From assembly GCF_004214795.1 (NCBI RefSeq), contig NZ_CP035928.1, forward strand, positions 868,001-932,000: 64,000 bases of DNA, given 5' to 3'. Below the pieces are notes generated by a model. The model did no database searches, was not told where the DNA came from, and saw only the letters and a list, made by a program, of their open reading frames with translations. The translations under genes and the position numbers were made by a program. This document shows, in pieces, positions 19,001 to 27,205 of the stretch; the stretch's first letter is position 1; every line of letters starts with the position of its first letter. This DNA comes from Malaciobacter pacificus. GTDB taxonomy: Bacteria > Campylobacterota > Campylobacteria > Campylobacterales > Arcobacteraceae.

Positions 19001-19241
19001 AACTCTTAGAAATCAAGTTTTACAATTTATTGAGTTTATTGTTGTTCACTATACAAAAAAAGTATTAGACTTTAAAAGAGTAAATGAAGAACCAGATGTA
19101 GCCTTTGCAAACTTTGTTGCAAATGAAAAAGATACATTTTATAAAGTAAGAGATCACTTAGATGATTTTATGGCAAAAGAGAATAAAGATATTAAAGAGA
19201 TTGCCATTACTGTAAATCAATTAATGGTTTCACTAATATAA
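16062..19241 (+). CDS. Large NAD-specific glutamate dehydrogenase
   Basis: Oxidises glutamate to 2-oxoglutarate and ammonia with NAD+. At 1059 residues it belongs to the 115-kDa class rather than the 180-kDa class. The catalytic region is visible around residues 285-420: MTKVSRGGLRWSDRHDDYRQE, IIPSGAKGGFVIK with the substrate Lys, and GGSNGYGHKDLGITARGA. GLGSMSGDVFGNGM near 447 is the start of the NAD-binding fold. The long N- and C-terminal extensions are typical of the class and probably regulatory. It has AAGGATTTTAAA before its ATG and stands as a single transcription unit or with the small gene after it. Confidence 0.93.
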   Translation: MATSDIQAICAQLLTPEDLAVSDELFNRVLEDGIVTKILENKNNKYIKIFSKEQMFLSNVTPLLHNIGFEIIDEVTYNVTNKKELIYISRFNLNIQDFKKLEFAKENIEEIITNSLKDTTVKHSKAFLLVYEQNFSLRKVNLIRAFIEYLDQAVLEINSSAILNTYTNHHNITALFVEYFLTKFGPDIKNRDFELSVISEKIKEEIKKVPQILDDKILNLTFSFLCSLLRTNYFLNQEAISFKIDTACFGKDLKGLQPNIENFIFHQDFYGVHLRMTKVSRGGLRWSDRHDDYRQEVKSLMITQEGKNSIIIPSGAKGGFVIKRDDVSMEFFTEVYSKFINANLDLVDNLVDGVVVKNEKVVSYDGDDYYFVVAADKGTASMSDVANNIAISRNYWLGDAFASGGSNGYGHKDLGITARGAIMSSKRFFIEDNIDIYKDEISVVGLGSMSGDVFGNGMLESNKFKLLAAISHKDIFIDPNPNVKKAYEERKRLFESKNGGWSNYDTKLISKGGGVFKRSDKEIELSAEIKKLINTTKKTISGEELCRKLLTLDVDMLFNGGVGTYVKASDENNLDIGDKQNEAVRVDANELRAKVVCEGGNLGFTQKARIEYALNGGRINLDAIDNAAGVNTSDHEVNLKILLNIIKNQGILDETQAKDTLHSLTEQIVQMVLKNNYEQACVISMDEQFSTKYPNDFIKSIEVLENELVSFNKSAFYIPKRENINDIIDINGSIVRPVLGSVLSYTKIFLKKILLESKILDDAFVTQYLFKYYPKSFVGAYEQQILNHPLKKEIIATVIADIIINHQGITFISDYEKLGKERFLLKVKSFLVVRELFGADEIREKIYSQDYVLNSDRQYKLIGKLEYVLYASTKWMVKYLKKNQLDSSHIIDHKEELFTLLSQVHNQSVETLIPNDENFNKFFSVIDYLRFAVAAIVIKENTNHSFKDVIILFYSLIHEFNILEIIIALNKVKISGHSDVTLRNQVLQFIEFIVVHYTKKVLDFKRVNEEPDVAFANFVANEKDTFYKVRDHLDDFMAKENKDIKEIAITVNQLMVSLI

Positions 19242-19278
19242 GTATAACTTATAAATATTATTTAAGTTTAACTTATGC

Positions 19279-19284
19279 TATAAT
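19279..19284 (+). promoter_or_regulatory. Extended -10 box before the small membrane protein
   Basis: TGCTATAAT (TG at 19276-19277) ends 18 bp before the ATG at 19303, with AAAGGAGG between. The short spacing would give a leader of only about 11-12 nt. Confidence 0.45.
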
Positions 19285-19302
19285 TCTTTAAAGGAGGAAA
19301 TT

Positions 19303-19512
19303 ATGAGTGATATGAATAATGAACCAAGTTTAGAAAAAATTGATGATTATAATGGAAAAGAAACAAAAGAGAAAAGAAATACAGTTTATATTGTAATTAT
19401 ATTTTGTATAGCTGTTGGTATTCTTTTTTCTTATTTAAGATCATCATCAGTTCAGTCTGATTATGTAGGAACAGAAGAAAAACCTGGAATAAATACTACA
19501 AAATTAAAATAA
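19303..19512 (+). CDS. Small single-pass membrane protein
   Basis: 69 residues with one membrane helix near 27-45 (VYIVIIFCIAVGILFSYL) between a charged N-terminus and a polar C-terminus. The very good AAAGGAGG site and a following terminator support a real gene. No family is recognised. Confidence 0.65.
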   Translation: MSDMNNEPSLEKIDDYNGKETKEKRNTVYIVIIFCIAVGILFSYLRSSSVQSDYVGTEEKPGINTTKLK

Positions 19513-19518
19513 TACTTT

Positions 19519-19546
19519 AGCTCCACTTTTTTAAGTGGAGCTTTTA
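19519..19546 (+). terminator. Intrinsic terminator after the small membrane protein
   Basis: A perfect 10-bp stem AGCTCCACTT / AAGTGGAGCT with a TTTT loop is followed by TTTT. Confidence 0.88.
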
Positions 19547-19705
19547 TATTTTGAAAAATATTTTTACATAAGTTTGTTATTTCATTATTTATAACTATTT
19601 TTTGTGTAAAAATATATCAAAGATACTCAAACCTTAAATAATATACTAAATTATCAAATAGTTGAAGCATAATTTATAGAAAAATTTGATAAGTTAGTTA
19701 AATTT

Positions 19706-19724
19706 ATATGATTTCTTATCATAT
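19706..19724. repeat. Inverted repeat upstream of the orphan regulator
   Basis: ATATGAT and ATCATAT flank five bases, 28 bp before the response-regulator start. It could be an autoregulatory operator or a leader hairpin. No function is established. Confidence 0.4.
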
Positions 19725-19752
19725 ATCTAATTTCTAAACATAAAGGAAAGCA

Positions 19753-20427
19753 ATGTCTAGAAAACTTAGAATACTTTTGATAGAAGATGAAAGATTAATC
19801 GCTAAAAACCTAAAAGAAATACTTGAAAAGTTTAATTATGAAGTTGTTGCTATTCATTCTACAGCAGAAGAAGCATACGAAACATTATTTGATGATAATA
19901 TTGATTTAATTATTTCTGATATTGAAATAAAAGGTTTAGTTGATGGTATTGATGCTTCTAAAGTATTTCAAGACATTTATAATTTACCAATTATTTTTAT
20001 TACTGCATATAGTGATGATGAAAAAATCCACAGGGCTTCAAGACTTGAAAATATGGTTGGTTATTTAGTAAAACCTATTAAACTTGAAGAATTAAAAGCT
20101 TTAATTGACATGGCAATTTTAAAATATGATGTTTTTGGTAAAGAAAAAGTAATTGAGATAAATAATATTTACAAGTATGATCCTAAACATAAAGAACTTT
20201 TTGAGAATGGTGTTGAAGTAAATTTAACAAGAAATGAAAAGCTACTTTTATCTATTTTATTAAATAATGAAAAAGTTACTTCTTATGAAGTTATAAATGA
20301 AGCAATATGGGGAACACAAAAAGTATCTGATGGAACTAGAAGACAATTAATACATAGATTAAAATCTAAAATAAAAGACTTAGAAATAGCTTCTAAAAAA
20401 GGTGAAGGTATTTATTTAAAAAGATAG
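19753..20427 (+). CDS. Orphan OmpR-type response regulator
   Basis: 224 residues. The receiver carries the acidic EDE near residue 10, phospho-acceptor Asp56 in ISDIEIKG and Lys in YLVKPIKL near 105; the winged helix spans roughly 130-222 (NEKLLLSILLNNEKVTSYEVINEAIW, then DGTRRQLIHRLKSKI). No kinase lies beside it. Its closest relative in the window is the regulator at 27206, with matching receiver and winged-helix segments, so the two may derive from one ancestor. Confidence 0.88.
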   Translation: MSRKLRILLIEDERLIAKNLKEILEKFNYEVVAIHSTAEEAYETLFDDNIDLIISDIEIKGLVDGIDASKVFQDIYNLPIIFITAYSDDEKIHRASRLENMVGYLVKPIKLEELKALIDMAILKYDVFGKEKVIEINNIYKYDPKHKELFENGVEVNLTRNEKLLLSILLNNEKVTSYEVINEAIWGTQKVSDGTRRQLIHRLKSKIKDLEIASKKGEGIYLKR

Positions 20428-20442
20428 GAATCAAATCCTATC
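20423..20442. terminator. Hairpin between convergent regulator and globin genes
   Basis: GATAGGA / TCCTATC with a six-base loop overlaps the regulator stop. There is no clear T-run, so termination strength is uncertain. Confidence 0.45.
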
Positions 20443-20451
20443 CTTATCCCC

Positions 20452-20883
20452 TTATTCTGGCGTATTCATCATCCATATACTAAAAATATCAAGGTATCCC
20501 CATAAAGACTCTTTTAAATCTTCAGGCATATCTAATTGAGATAAAACTACAGCATATGATTCTAACCATATTTGTCTAGCTTTAGGCGTAATTCTAAATG
20601 GTTGATGACGTGCAGCCATCATTGGTGCTCCTCTATTTTGATTAAAATAATCTGGACCTCCACAAATTTGAATAAAAAAATCAGCCGAGTGTTGTTTAGC
20701 TAAAGCAAAACCTTCATCAGTTGGCGGAAATAATCCTTTAATATCACTTTGTCTTAATAAGTCGTAGTGATCAGAAACTAATTTTCTCATTCCCTCTTCA
20801 CCTAAGAATTCTAAAACTTGTGGACTAGGTTTTACCACTGGTGGTCTTGTTCCTACTTGTGCAGGAGTTATATTAAATTGCAT
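20452..20883 (-). CDS. Truncated haemoglobin, group II-like
   Basis: 143 residues with a 2-on-2 globin core. ICGGPDYFNQNRGAPMMAARHQPFRI contains the proximal-helix His (ARHQPF), and RQIWLESYAVVL provides the Trp at the G8 position. A proline-rich N-terminal extension (about residues 7-24) precedes the globin fold. Such haem proteins bind O2 or NO and protect against nitrosative or low-oxygen stress. The ATG follows AAAAGGTTAATAAA. It converges on the orphan regulator. Campylobacter has group I and III globins, so the group call should be treated with care. Confidence 0.85.
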   Translation of the reverse strand: MQFNITPAQVGTRPPVVKPSPQVLEFLGEEGMRKLVSDHYDLLRQSDIKGLFPPTDEGFALAKQHSADFFIQICGGPDYFNQNRGAPMMAARHQPFRITPKARQIWLESYAVVLSQLDMPEDLKESLWGYLDIFSIWMMNTPE

Positions 20884-21023
20884 TTTATTAACCTTTTAAA
20901 AAATTGTTCAAAGTTTTGCATAAGTGCAACACATATATTACAATATATTTGATTTTAAACACTTTTTATAATTTAAAAAAAGGTTACTATGTTAAAATAA
21001 TATATCAATTAATTGGGAAAATT

Positions 21024-21623
21024 ATGGGTTTAAACACTGAAAATATTATCGAGTGTAAAAGTTGTGGACTTTTTGTTAATAAACAAGAAGCCTCAAAAAA
21101 ATATCTTATCAAGTGTCCTAGATGTAATACAAAATTAAGAGCATATATAGACCATAGTTATGATTCTTTATTTTATGCAATATCAGCAATTATGCTTTTT
21201 GTTCTAATGAATATTTTCCCTTTAATAAAACTATCTATTAATAATAAAGATTTACAAGCAACACTTTATGATACAGTTTTTATCCTTTTAGAGCAAAATC
21301 TTTTTTTTGTTGCTTTAATAGTTTTTTTCACTATTATTATAGCTCCATTATTTAACTCAATTATTATAATTGTTGCTTTTATTCAAAAACATACAAAAGT
21401 AAAGTTTTTTACGAAAACATTTTTGCATGATAGCTTTCACTTTACAAAAACTTGGGGTTTTATTGAAGTATTTATAATTAGTATTATTGTTACATATATA
21501 AAACTTGTTGGAATGGTCTCTTCTACAAGATTTGACTTGGGCTTTTATATAATGCTTTTTTATATCTTCTGTTTTTATATGTCTAATAAAAAATTTGAGG
21601 GTAAAAGTGTATTTGGAGAGTAG
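21024..21623 (+). CDS. PqiA/LetA-family membrane protein, first half
   Basis: 199 residues from the ATG at 21024 (MGLNTENIIECKSC), preceded by TTGGGAAAATT; upstream in-frame residues look non-coding. A zinc-ribbon-like CxxC pair (CKSCGLF and CPRCNTK) leads into about four membrane helices. In E. coli PqiA and LetA such a unit occurs twice in one protein; here each half is a separate gene. Its stop abuts the next start. It should form the inner-membrane part of a lipid-transport system with the MCE protein downstream. Confidence 0.85.
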   Translation: MGLNTENIIECKSCGLFVNKQEASKKYLIKCPRCNTKLRAYIDHSYDSLFYAISAIMLFVLMNIFPLIKLSINNKDLQATLYDTVFILLEQNLFFVALIVFFTIIIAPLFNSIIIIVAFIQKHTKVKFFTKTFLHDSFHFTKTWGFIEVFIISIIVTYIKLVGMVSSTRFDLGFYIMLFYIFCFYMSNKKFEGKSVFGE

Positions 21624-22211
21624 ATGGTTTTAATATCTTGTAGTAATTGTAGAAAAGTTTATGAAAAAGAGAATTATGATGAATTTATTTGTACTAGATG
21701 TAAACATAAAGTTAGAAGAAGAACAAAAAACTCTTTACAAATTTCACTTGCATTAGTTATAAGTGCAATGCTTTTGTATATTCCAGCTATGGTATATCCT
21801 ATGATGGAAGTAACTAAATTTGGTGTTAGTGTTGAAAGTACAATATTAGAAGGTGTTATTAGTTTTTTAGAGTATGAAAACTACTTTATAGCAATTGTAG
21901 TTTTTACAGCAAGTGTAATAATTCCACTTATAAAACTAATTGGATTATTGATAATATTTCTATCTTTAAAGATTAATGTACAGTTATCTAATAAAGCAAA
22001 AAATGTAATGTTTCATTTTATTGAAGCAATTGGTAAATGGTCAATGATAGATATTTATGTGGTTGCAATATTAGCATCAGTAGTGCAACTAGATGAATTT
22101 TTTAATATCAAAGGAGGTTTAGCTGCAACCTCTTTTGCACTGATGGTAATAGTTACTATGATAGCAGCACATATATTTGATACGAGGATAATTTGGGATG
22201 AAAGAAAATAA
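21624..22211 (+). CDS. PqiA/LetA-family membrane protein, second half
   Basis: 195 residues, starting directly after the preceding stop (TAGATG). It repeats the same plan: CSNCRKVY and CTRCKHKV, then about four helices with MVYPMMEVTKFGV and FIEAIGKWSMIDIYVVAILASVVQL, typical of PqiA-type proteins. Its end overlaps the MCE gene by 14 nt. Together with the preceding gene it equals one full-length LetA. Confidence 0.86.
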   Translation: MVLISCSNCRKVYEKENYDEFICTRCKHKVRRRTKNSLQISLALVISAMLLYIPAMVYPMMEVTKFGVSVESTILEGVISFLEYENYFIAIVVFTASVIIPLIKLIGLLIIFLSLKINVQLSNKAKNVMFHFIEAIGKWSMIDIYVVAILASVVQLDEFFNIKGGLAATSFALMVIVTMIAAHIFDTRIIWDERK

Positions 22212-24840
22212 TGAAAGTGTAGTTTTTAAACCAAAAGTTGAAGAAAGAAAGGTCTCATTTGCTTGGGTGATTCCTATTATTATTCTTTGTATATTAGCCT
22301 GGATTGCCTATGATACTTATACTAAAAAAGGTACAAATATAATAGTTACATTTAAAAGTGCAGAAGGTTTAAAAGAAGGTGTCACTCCCCTTGAATACAA
22401 AGGTTTACAACTTGGAAAAGTTACTAAAATTACTATGCATGATGATTTAAAAAATGTAAATGTAAGAATCTTAGTAAAAAGTGATGTTGCAAAATATGTA
22501 GCCAGTGAAAGTTCAAGGTTTTGGATAAAAAAACCAACAGTTTCTCTTACTAAAATTTCTGGACTTAACACTTTAATTAGTGGATATAAAATTGAACTAT
22601 CGCCTAAGTTTCGAACTCAAGATGAATATAATAAGGGAAAAGAACAGATAAATTTCATAGGACTTGATAGCAAACCTGATGATGAGTTATCTGCCCAGGG
22701 ATATTATATAACTTTAAGTGCAAGTGATAAAGATAATGTTGAAGTTGGTACTCCTATTTTTTATAATAAGTTTCAAATAGGGGAAGTTGTATCAAAAGAC
22801 TTTAAATATGAAAAGGTTTTATTAAATACATATATCTATGATAAGTTTAATTATTTAGTAAATAAAAGTTCAAAATTTGTTTTAAATGAAGCTCTTAAAG
22901 TAAGTTATGGACCAAGTGGTTTACAAGTTGAAGTTGGATCTTTATATTCTGCACTTGTAGGTGGAATTACAGTAATTACACCTCAAAAAGATGAAGAGAA
23001 AATAAGTAAAGATGAAGAAGTGGCATTATATGCAGATCAAACTTCATTACAAGCAAAAGAGTATTTTAATATCTCATTTAAAGAAATAAATGGCATAGGT
23101 GAAGAAACACCTATCATTTATAAAGGTATAGAAATTGGTAAAATTGATGAGCTTACTTTAAATGTTGATGATGTAAATGTAAGAGCTTATGTTTTTGAAA
23201 AATATAAATATTTACTTACAAATAAAACAAGATTTTTTATACAAGAACCAGAGGTTTCATTAAGTGGAGTTAAAAACCTAGGAAATATTGTAAAAGGAAA
23301 TTATCTTACTTTAAAATATGAAAAAGGTGAATTTTCTGATAGTTTTGAGGCTTTCTCAAAAGAAAAATTAACCCAAAATGAAAATGATATTTTAATCACA
23401 TTATATAGTGATGATTTAAATTCTATTTCAAAAAATTCAAAGGTTTATTATAAAAATATAGAAGTAGGAAAAGTTATAGATTATGGATTAACAAATAGTC
23501 TTAGAAAGGTTAAAATTCAAATTGCTATTGATAAAAACTATTCACACATTTTAAATGACCACATTCTTTTTTATGATATGAGCTCAAAGTTAGTAGATTT
23601 AAAAGCACTTGATTTAAATATTAATTTTAGTGGAATAGAACCTTTATTAAATGGTGCTATTGGTATAGTTGGTGAAAAAAGAACTACTAAATTAAAGAAA
23701 AAAGAGTTTAAATTATATAGTTCATACAAAGATGTGAAAAAATTAAAAAGAGTCTACAACAGTGGCTTTGTAATAAATGCTTATTATAACAATGACTTTG
23801 AAATAAAACCAAATATGGCGATTATTTATAAAAATCAAGAGATAGGTTTTGTAAAAGATATAAAGTTTAATGATAATAAGTCAGAAGTTCAACTATTTAT
23901 TTATAATGCTTTTAAAAAATATATAAATAGTAAATCAAGATTTTATAAAAAAGGAATTGTGAATTTAAAAGCAAGTTTAAATGGTGTTTTATTTGAAGTT
24001 GATAATTTTACTTCACTTCTTGAAGGTTCAATCCATCTTGATACAAATTCAAATATGATTTATGATAATTATGAGATTTTTTCAAGTTTTGATGATATGA
24101 AAAACTCTTCAAATAGTATTACAATTTTGTTTGATGATGTTGAAGGGGTACAAAAAGATTTTTCATCTTTAACTTATAAGGGTGTAAATATAGGAAAAGT
24201 AACAGATGTAAAACTAACTTCAAAACATAAAGTCGAAGTTAAAGCTATAATCTATGATGATTATGATTCTTTTGCAAAAGAGGGCACTATATTTTTCTTA
24301 AAAAAACCTAGAATTTCTTTACAAGAAGTAGCAAATGTTGGGTCAACTGTTATGGCTGTAAATATTGGAGTTATAAAAGGTGAGGGTAAATATAAAAATG
24401 AATTTGTAGGTTATGATACACAACCATCTATAAATAAATCTCATTTTGGAACTATTTTTAAAGTATATGATAGTACAGCTTCAAGTGTAAATGTTGATGC
24501 ACCTGTTTATTATAAAAATGTACAAATAGGAAAAGTAAATAAAATTGATTTAAGTGATGATGGTTCAAACGTGATTGTTGATTGTCTGATAGAGGATAAA
24601 TATACAAAACTAATAAGAAAAAATTCGCAGTTTTATGATATAAGTGGTTTTGAGCTTAAGTTTTCACTATTTTCAGGAACACAAGTTGAGTCAAATACTT
24701 TTACAAGTATTTTAAAAGGTGGCTTAGTTGTTGTAACACCTTATGAATATAATGAAAAAGCAAACTCAAAAGATGTTTTTATTTTAAATAAAACCCTTAG
24801 AGAAGATTGGAAAACTATAAGTCCTAGTATAAAAGATTAA
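22198..24840 (+). CDS. letB: Seven-MCE-domain lipid-transport protein, LetB/YebT-like
   Basis: 880 residues, close to E. coli LetB. One N-terminal membrane helix near 20-40 (AWVIPIIILCILAWIAY) anchors a periplasmic array. Seven MCE units can be counted from their recurring YKGxxIGKV-type strand, for example LEYKGLQLGKVTKI, IFYNKFQIGEVVS, IIYKGIEIGKIDEL, VYYKNIEVGKVIDY, IIYKNQEIGFVKDI, LTYKGVNIGKVTDV and VYYKNVQIGKVNKI. Known LetB stacks seven such rings into a hollow tube across the periplasm for lipid movement between membranes. The gene overlaps the split LetA genes, giving a compact three-gene operon. Confidence 0.92.
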   Translation: MKENNESVVFKPKVEERKVSFAWVIPIIILCILAWIAYDTYTKKGTNIIVTFKSAEGLKEGVTPLEYKGLQLGKVTKITMHDDLKNVNVRILVKSDVAKYVASESSRFWIKKPTVSLTKISGLNTLISGYKIELSPKFRTQDEYNKGKEQINFIGLDSKPDDELSAQGYYITLSASDKDNVEVGTPIFYNKFQIGEVVSKDFKYEKVLLNTYIYDKFNYLVNKSSKFVLNEALKVSYGPSGLQVEVGSLYSALVGGITVITPQKDEEKISKDEEVALYADQTSLQAKEYFNISFKEINGIGEETPIIYKGIEIGKIDELTLNVDDVNVRAYVFEKYKYLLTNKTRFFIQEPEVSLSGVKNLGNIVKGNYLTLKYEKGEFSDSFEAFSKEKLTQNENDILITLYSDDLNSISKNSKVYYKNIEVGKVIDYGLTNSLRKVKIQIAIDKNYSHILNDHILFYDMSSKLVDLKALDLNINFSGIEPLLNGAIGIVGEKRTTKLKKKEFKLYSSYKDVKKLKRVYNSGFVINAYYNNDFEIKPNMAIIYKNQEIGFVKDIKFNDNKSEVQLFIYNAFKKYINSKSRFYKKGIVNLKASLNGVLFEVDNFTSLLEGSIHLDTNSNMIYDNYEIFSSFDDMKNSSNSITILFDDVEGVQKDFSSLTYKGVNIGKVTDVKLTSKHKVEVKAIIYDDYDSFAKEGTIFFLKKPRISLQEVANVGSTVMAVNIGVIKGEGKYKNEFVGYDTQPSINKSHFGTIFKVYDSTASSVNVDAPVYYKNVQIGKVNKIDLSDDGSNVIVDCLIEDKYTKLIRKNSQFYDISGFELKFSLFSGTQVESNTFTSILKGGLVVVTPYEYNEKANSKDVFILNKTLREDWKTISPSIKD

Positions 24841-24915
24841 GAATTTTTTAATATTTTATCATATAGAATAAATTTATTAAGTAATAAAAATTTTCCAATA
24901 TAAAAGGATTTTAAG

Positions 24916-25392
24916 ATGGAAGCAAGAGTAAATGAATTAAATAGATTTGAAGAGTTGCAACTTATTGCTTTTGATTATGCAAGACAAGGTAAGACTGAGG
25001 ATTTAAAGATATTATTAAATAGTGGTATGTCTGTTGATCTTTGTGATTATAAAGGAAATACTCTTTTGATGCTTGCTTCATATAGAGAAAATGTTAATAC
25101 TGTTCAACTTTTGATTGATTATAATGCCCAAGTAGATAAAAAAAACTATAAAGGACAAACTCCTCTTTGTGGAGTATGTTTCAAGGGAAATTTAGAGATT
25201 GCTAAAATATTAGTTTCAAATGGTGCAAATATTTATGAAAACAATGGATTTGGAACAACACCACTATTTTTTGCTTCAATATTTGGAAATACAAATATTG
25301 TAGAATATTTTATACAAAGTAGTAATAACAATGGATTTAAAATGAAATTTTGTTTAGAATTTTCTAAATTTATAGCTAAATTTAAAAGATAA
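24916..25392 (+). CDS. Ankyrin-repeat protein
   Basis: 158 residues with about three ankyrin repeats between roughly residues 30 and 140: GNTLLMLASYRENVNTVQLLIDYNA, GQTPLCGVCFKGNLEIAKILVSNGA and GTTPLFFASIFGNTNIVEYF. No signal peptide is present, so it is probably a cytoplasmic protein-binding module. The partner is unknown. AAAAGGATTTTAAG precedes the ATG. Its stop meets the end of the convergent kinase gene with no gap. Confidence 0.85.
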   Translation: MEARVNELNRFEELQLIAFDYARQGKTEDLKILLNSGMSVDLCDYKGNTLLMLASYRENVNTVQLLIDYNAQVDKKNYKGQTPLCGVCFKGNLEIAKILVSNGANIYENNGFGTTPLFFASIFGNTNIVEYFIQSSNNNGFKMKFCLEFSKFIAKFKR

Positions 25393-27144
25393 CTATATTT
25401 CTATAGTTACTTTTAATTTGTCTTGACTTTCAACTTTTATACTACCTTTTAGTTCATTTTGGATAATTGATTCTATAAAAGTAAGACCAAAAGATTCTTC
25501 TTTTTTTTGATTATAATCAAAACCTTTACCATTATCTTTGTAAATAAAAATAGTTTTATTTCCATCTTTTTTCAATATGATATTTATTTCACCTTTGTTA
25601 TTTGAAAAAGCGTATTTTAAACTATTTATTACAAGTTCATTTATGATAATTCCTAAATATATAGATTTTTCCAAATCAAGAGAAACTTCAATAATTGAAG
25701 AAATTTTTATATTTTTTGTCTCATAAGATTCTTTAATTTTTTCAATTAATTCTTTAAAATAGATTTTAGTATCAATCTTATATAAATTTTCTTGTGTATA
25801 TAAAATTTCGTGGGTTTTACAAATAGCTTGAATTATCATCTCTACTTCATCAAGTTTTTTATCTATTTGCTCATTCGTGAATTTTTCTAATTTCATTTTA
25901 TACATAATCATTATAAATTGCATATTGTTCTTTATTCTATGATGTAACTCTTTTAGTAAAACTTTATTATTATTTAGTGATATTTCAAGTTCTTTAGTTT
26001 TATTAAGTTTTTTTGCAAGTATTATAGAAAACATCATTCCTTCTATAAAACAACATAGCTCAAATGTATATGGAAAATAATCGATTAAAGACCATAAATT
26101 CATTTGCTTAAAGCCAAGCATTACATAGCCAAAAATATATATTCCCCAGGCTATTGTAAAGTATTTAGCATTTTCACTTTTTTCTTTAATTGCAATTATT
26201 ATACTGCTAAAAAAAACAGTAATTAAAATTATTAATGAAAAATATGTAACTAAATCTAGAATATATTCATTTGAAATAAATGAAAATGGAATCAAGATTA
26301 AATTAATAGAAATAAAAGTACTTATTAAAATATTTATATATCTATATTTTTTTAATTCCAAAAATTCTTTAGTAAATAAAAGAACAAATATGCAGTTAAA
26401 AATTATATAGTAGATTGTAAGATAGGCATCAATATGTTCAAATGCTACAGGTAAAAAATGCAGATTCATACTTGTAAAAGAGATATGACTTATAGTTAAG
26501 AAAAAGATGTTCCCAACATAATAAAAATAGACCATCTCTTTTGTAAAATAAAATATAATAAGATTATAAATAATAAGAGCTAACATTGCTCCAAAAAAAA
26601 GTGTTAGTATAAGTTGATAATTAATATCTTTTTTTAAAAACTCTTTTTCTTCATATAAGTTTAAATAAAAGTAAGAACTTGAAGTTTCACTTTTAATTTT
26701 TAAAAAGTACTCTTTGATTTCATTTGGTTTTAAATTTATATCAAAATTATACCTCATAAGTGAGTTAAACTCTTTTCTATAAAAAACGCCATTTTTATAC
26801 TCTATAAAATGATCTTTATCTATTTTTTCATATAGGATTACTTCATCAAGCATTGTGTTATCTATTTCAAGTTTTTTTTCTACGGTATTGCTTAAGTCAT
26901 TAAAGATTTTGAATTTTAGCCAGACTGTATCTTTAGTATATCCTAAAGAAATATGCTCTTTATCATATTTTGTAAATAAAGTTGGAGAATTTATTATTTC
27001 TTTAAAATCTTTTTTAGAATTTTTATCTATATAAATTTCAATTTGATTTAATATATTTGTATTTTTTAGTTTTGATATTTCAATTACATTTGCAAATAAA
27101 AAGTTAACACAAAATATAAAAAATATGAATAGTTTTATTTTCAT
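25393..27144 (-). CDS. 7TMR-DISM sensor histidine kinase (HisKA_2 type)
   Basis: 583 residues from the Met at 27144, which begins a clear signal peptide (KIKLFIFFIFCVNFLFA); an in-frame Met 36 bp upstream is less likely. The order is a periplasmic 7TMR-DISMED2-like domain (about 20-175), seven membrane helices (about 180-385), then ELHHRIKNNMQ with His401/402 as likely phospho-acceptor and an ATPase domain with NELVINSLKYAF and DNGKGFDY. The HHRIKNN form marks the HisKA_2/HWE-related class. It is divergent from the regulator at 27206, its probable partner. Such periplasmic domains often bind carbohydrates or other small ligands; the ligand here is unknown. Confidence 0.9.
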   Translation of the reverse strand: MKIKLFIFFIFCVNFLFANVIEISKLKNTNILNQIEIYIDKNSKKDFKEIINSPTLFTKYDKEHISLGYTKDTVWLKFKIFNDLSNTVEKKLEIDNTMLDEVILYEKIDKDHFIEYKNGVFYRKEFNSLMRYNFDINLKPNEIKEYFLKIKSETSSSYFYLNLYEEKEFLKKDINYQLILTLFFGAMLALIIYNLIIFYFTKEMVYFYYVGNIFFLTISHISFTSMNLHFLPVAFEHIDAYLTIYYIIFNCIFVLLFTKEFLELKKYRYINILISTFISINLILIPFSFISNEYILDLVTYFSLIILITVFFSSIIIAIKEKSENAKYFTIAWGIYIFGYVMLGFKQMNLWSLIDYFPYTFELCCFIEGMMFSIILAKKLNKTKELEISLNNNKVLLKELHHRIKNNMQFIMIMYKMKLEKFTNEQIDKKLDEVEMIIQAICKTHEILYTQENLYKIDTKIYFKELIEKIKESYETKNIKISSIIEVSLDLEKSIYLGIIINELVINSLKYAFSNNKGEINIILKKDGNKTIFIYKDNGKGFDYNQKKEESFGLTFIESIIQNELKGSIKVESQDKLKVTIEI

Positions 27145-27205
27145 AAGTGAATAATACAAAACTTTATGTAAAAATAACATATAAATATTATAAAAAGTTA
27201 TAGCT

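Noticed and set aside
20904-21023. A longer start for the first PqiA-like gene
   Set aside because: The extra residues do not fit the family, no ribosome site precedes the early ATG, and the later ATG at 21024 begins just before the zinc-ribbon motif.
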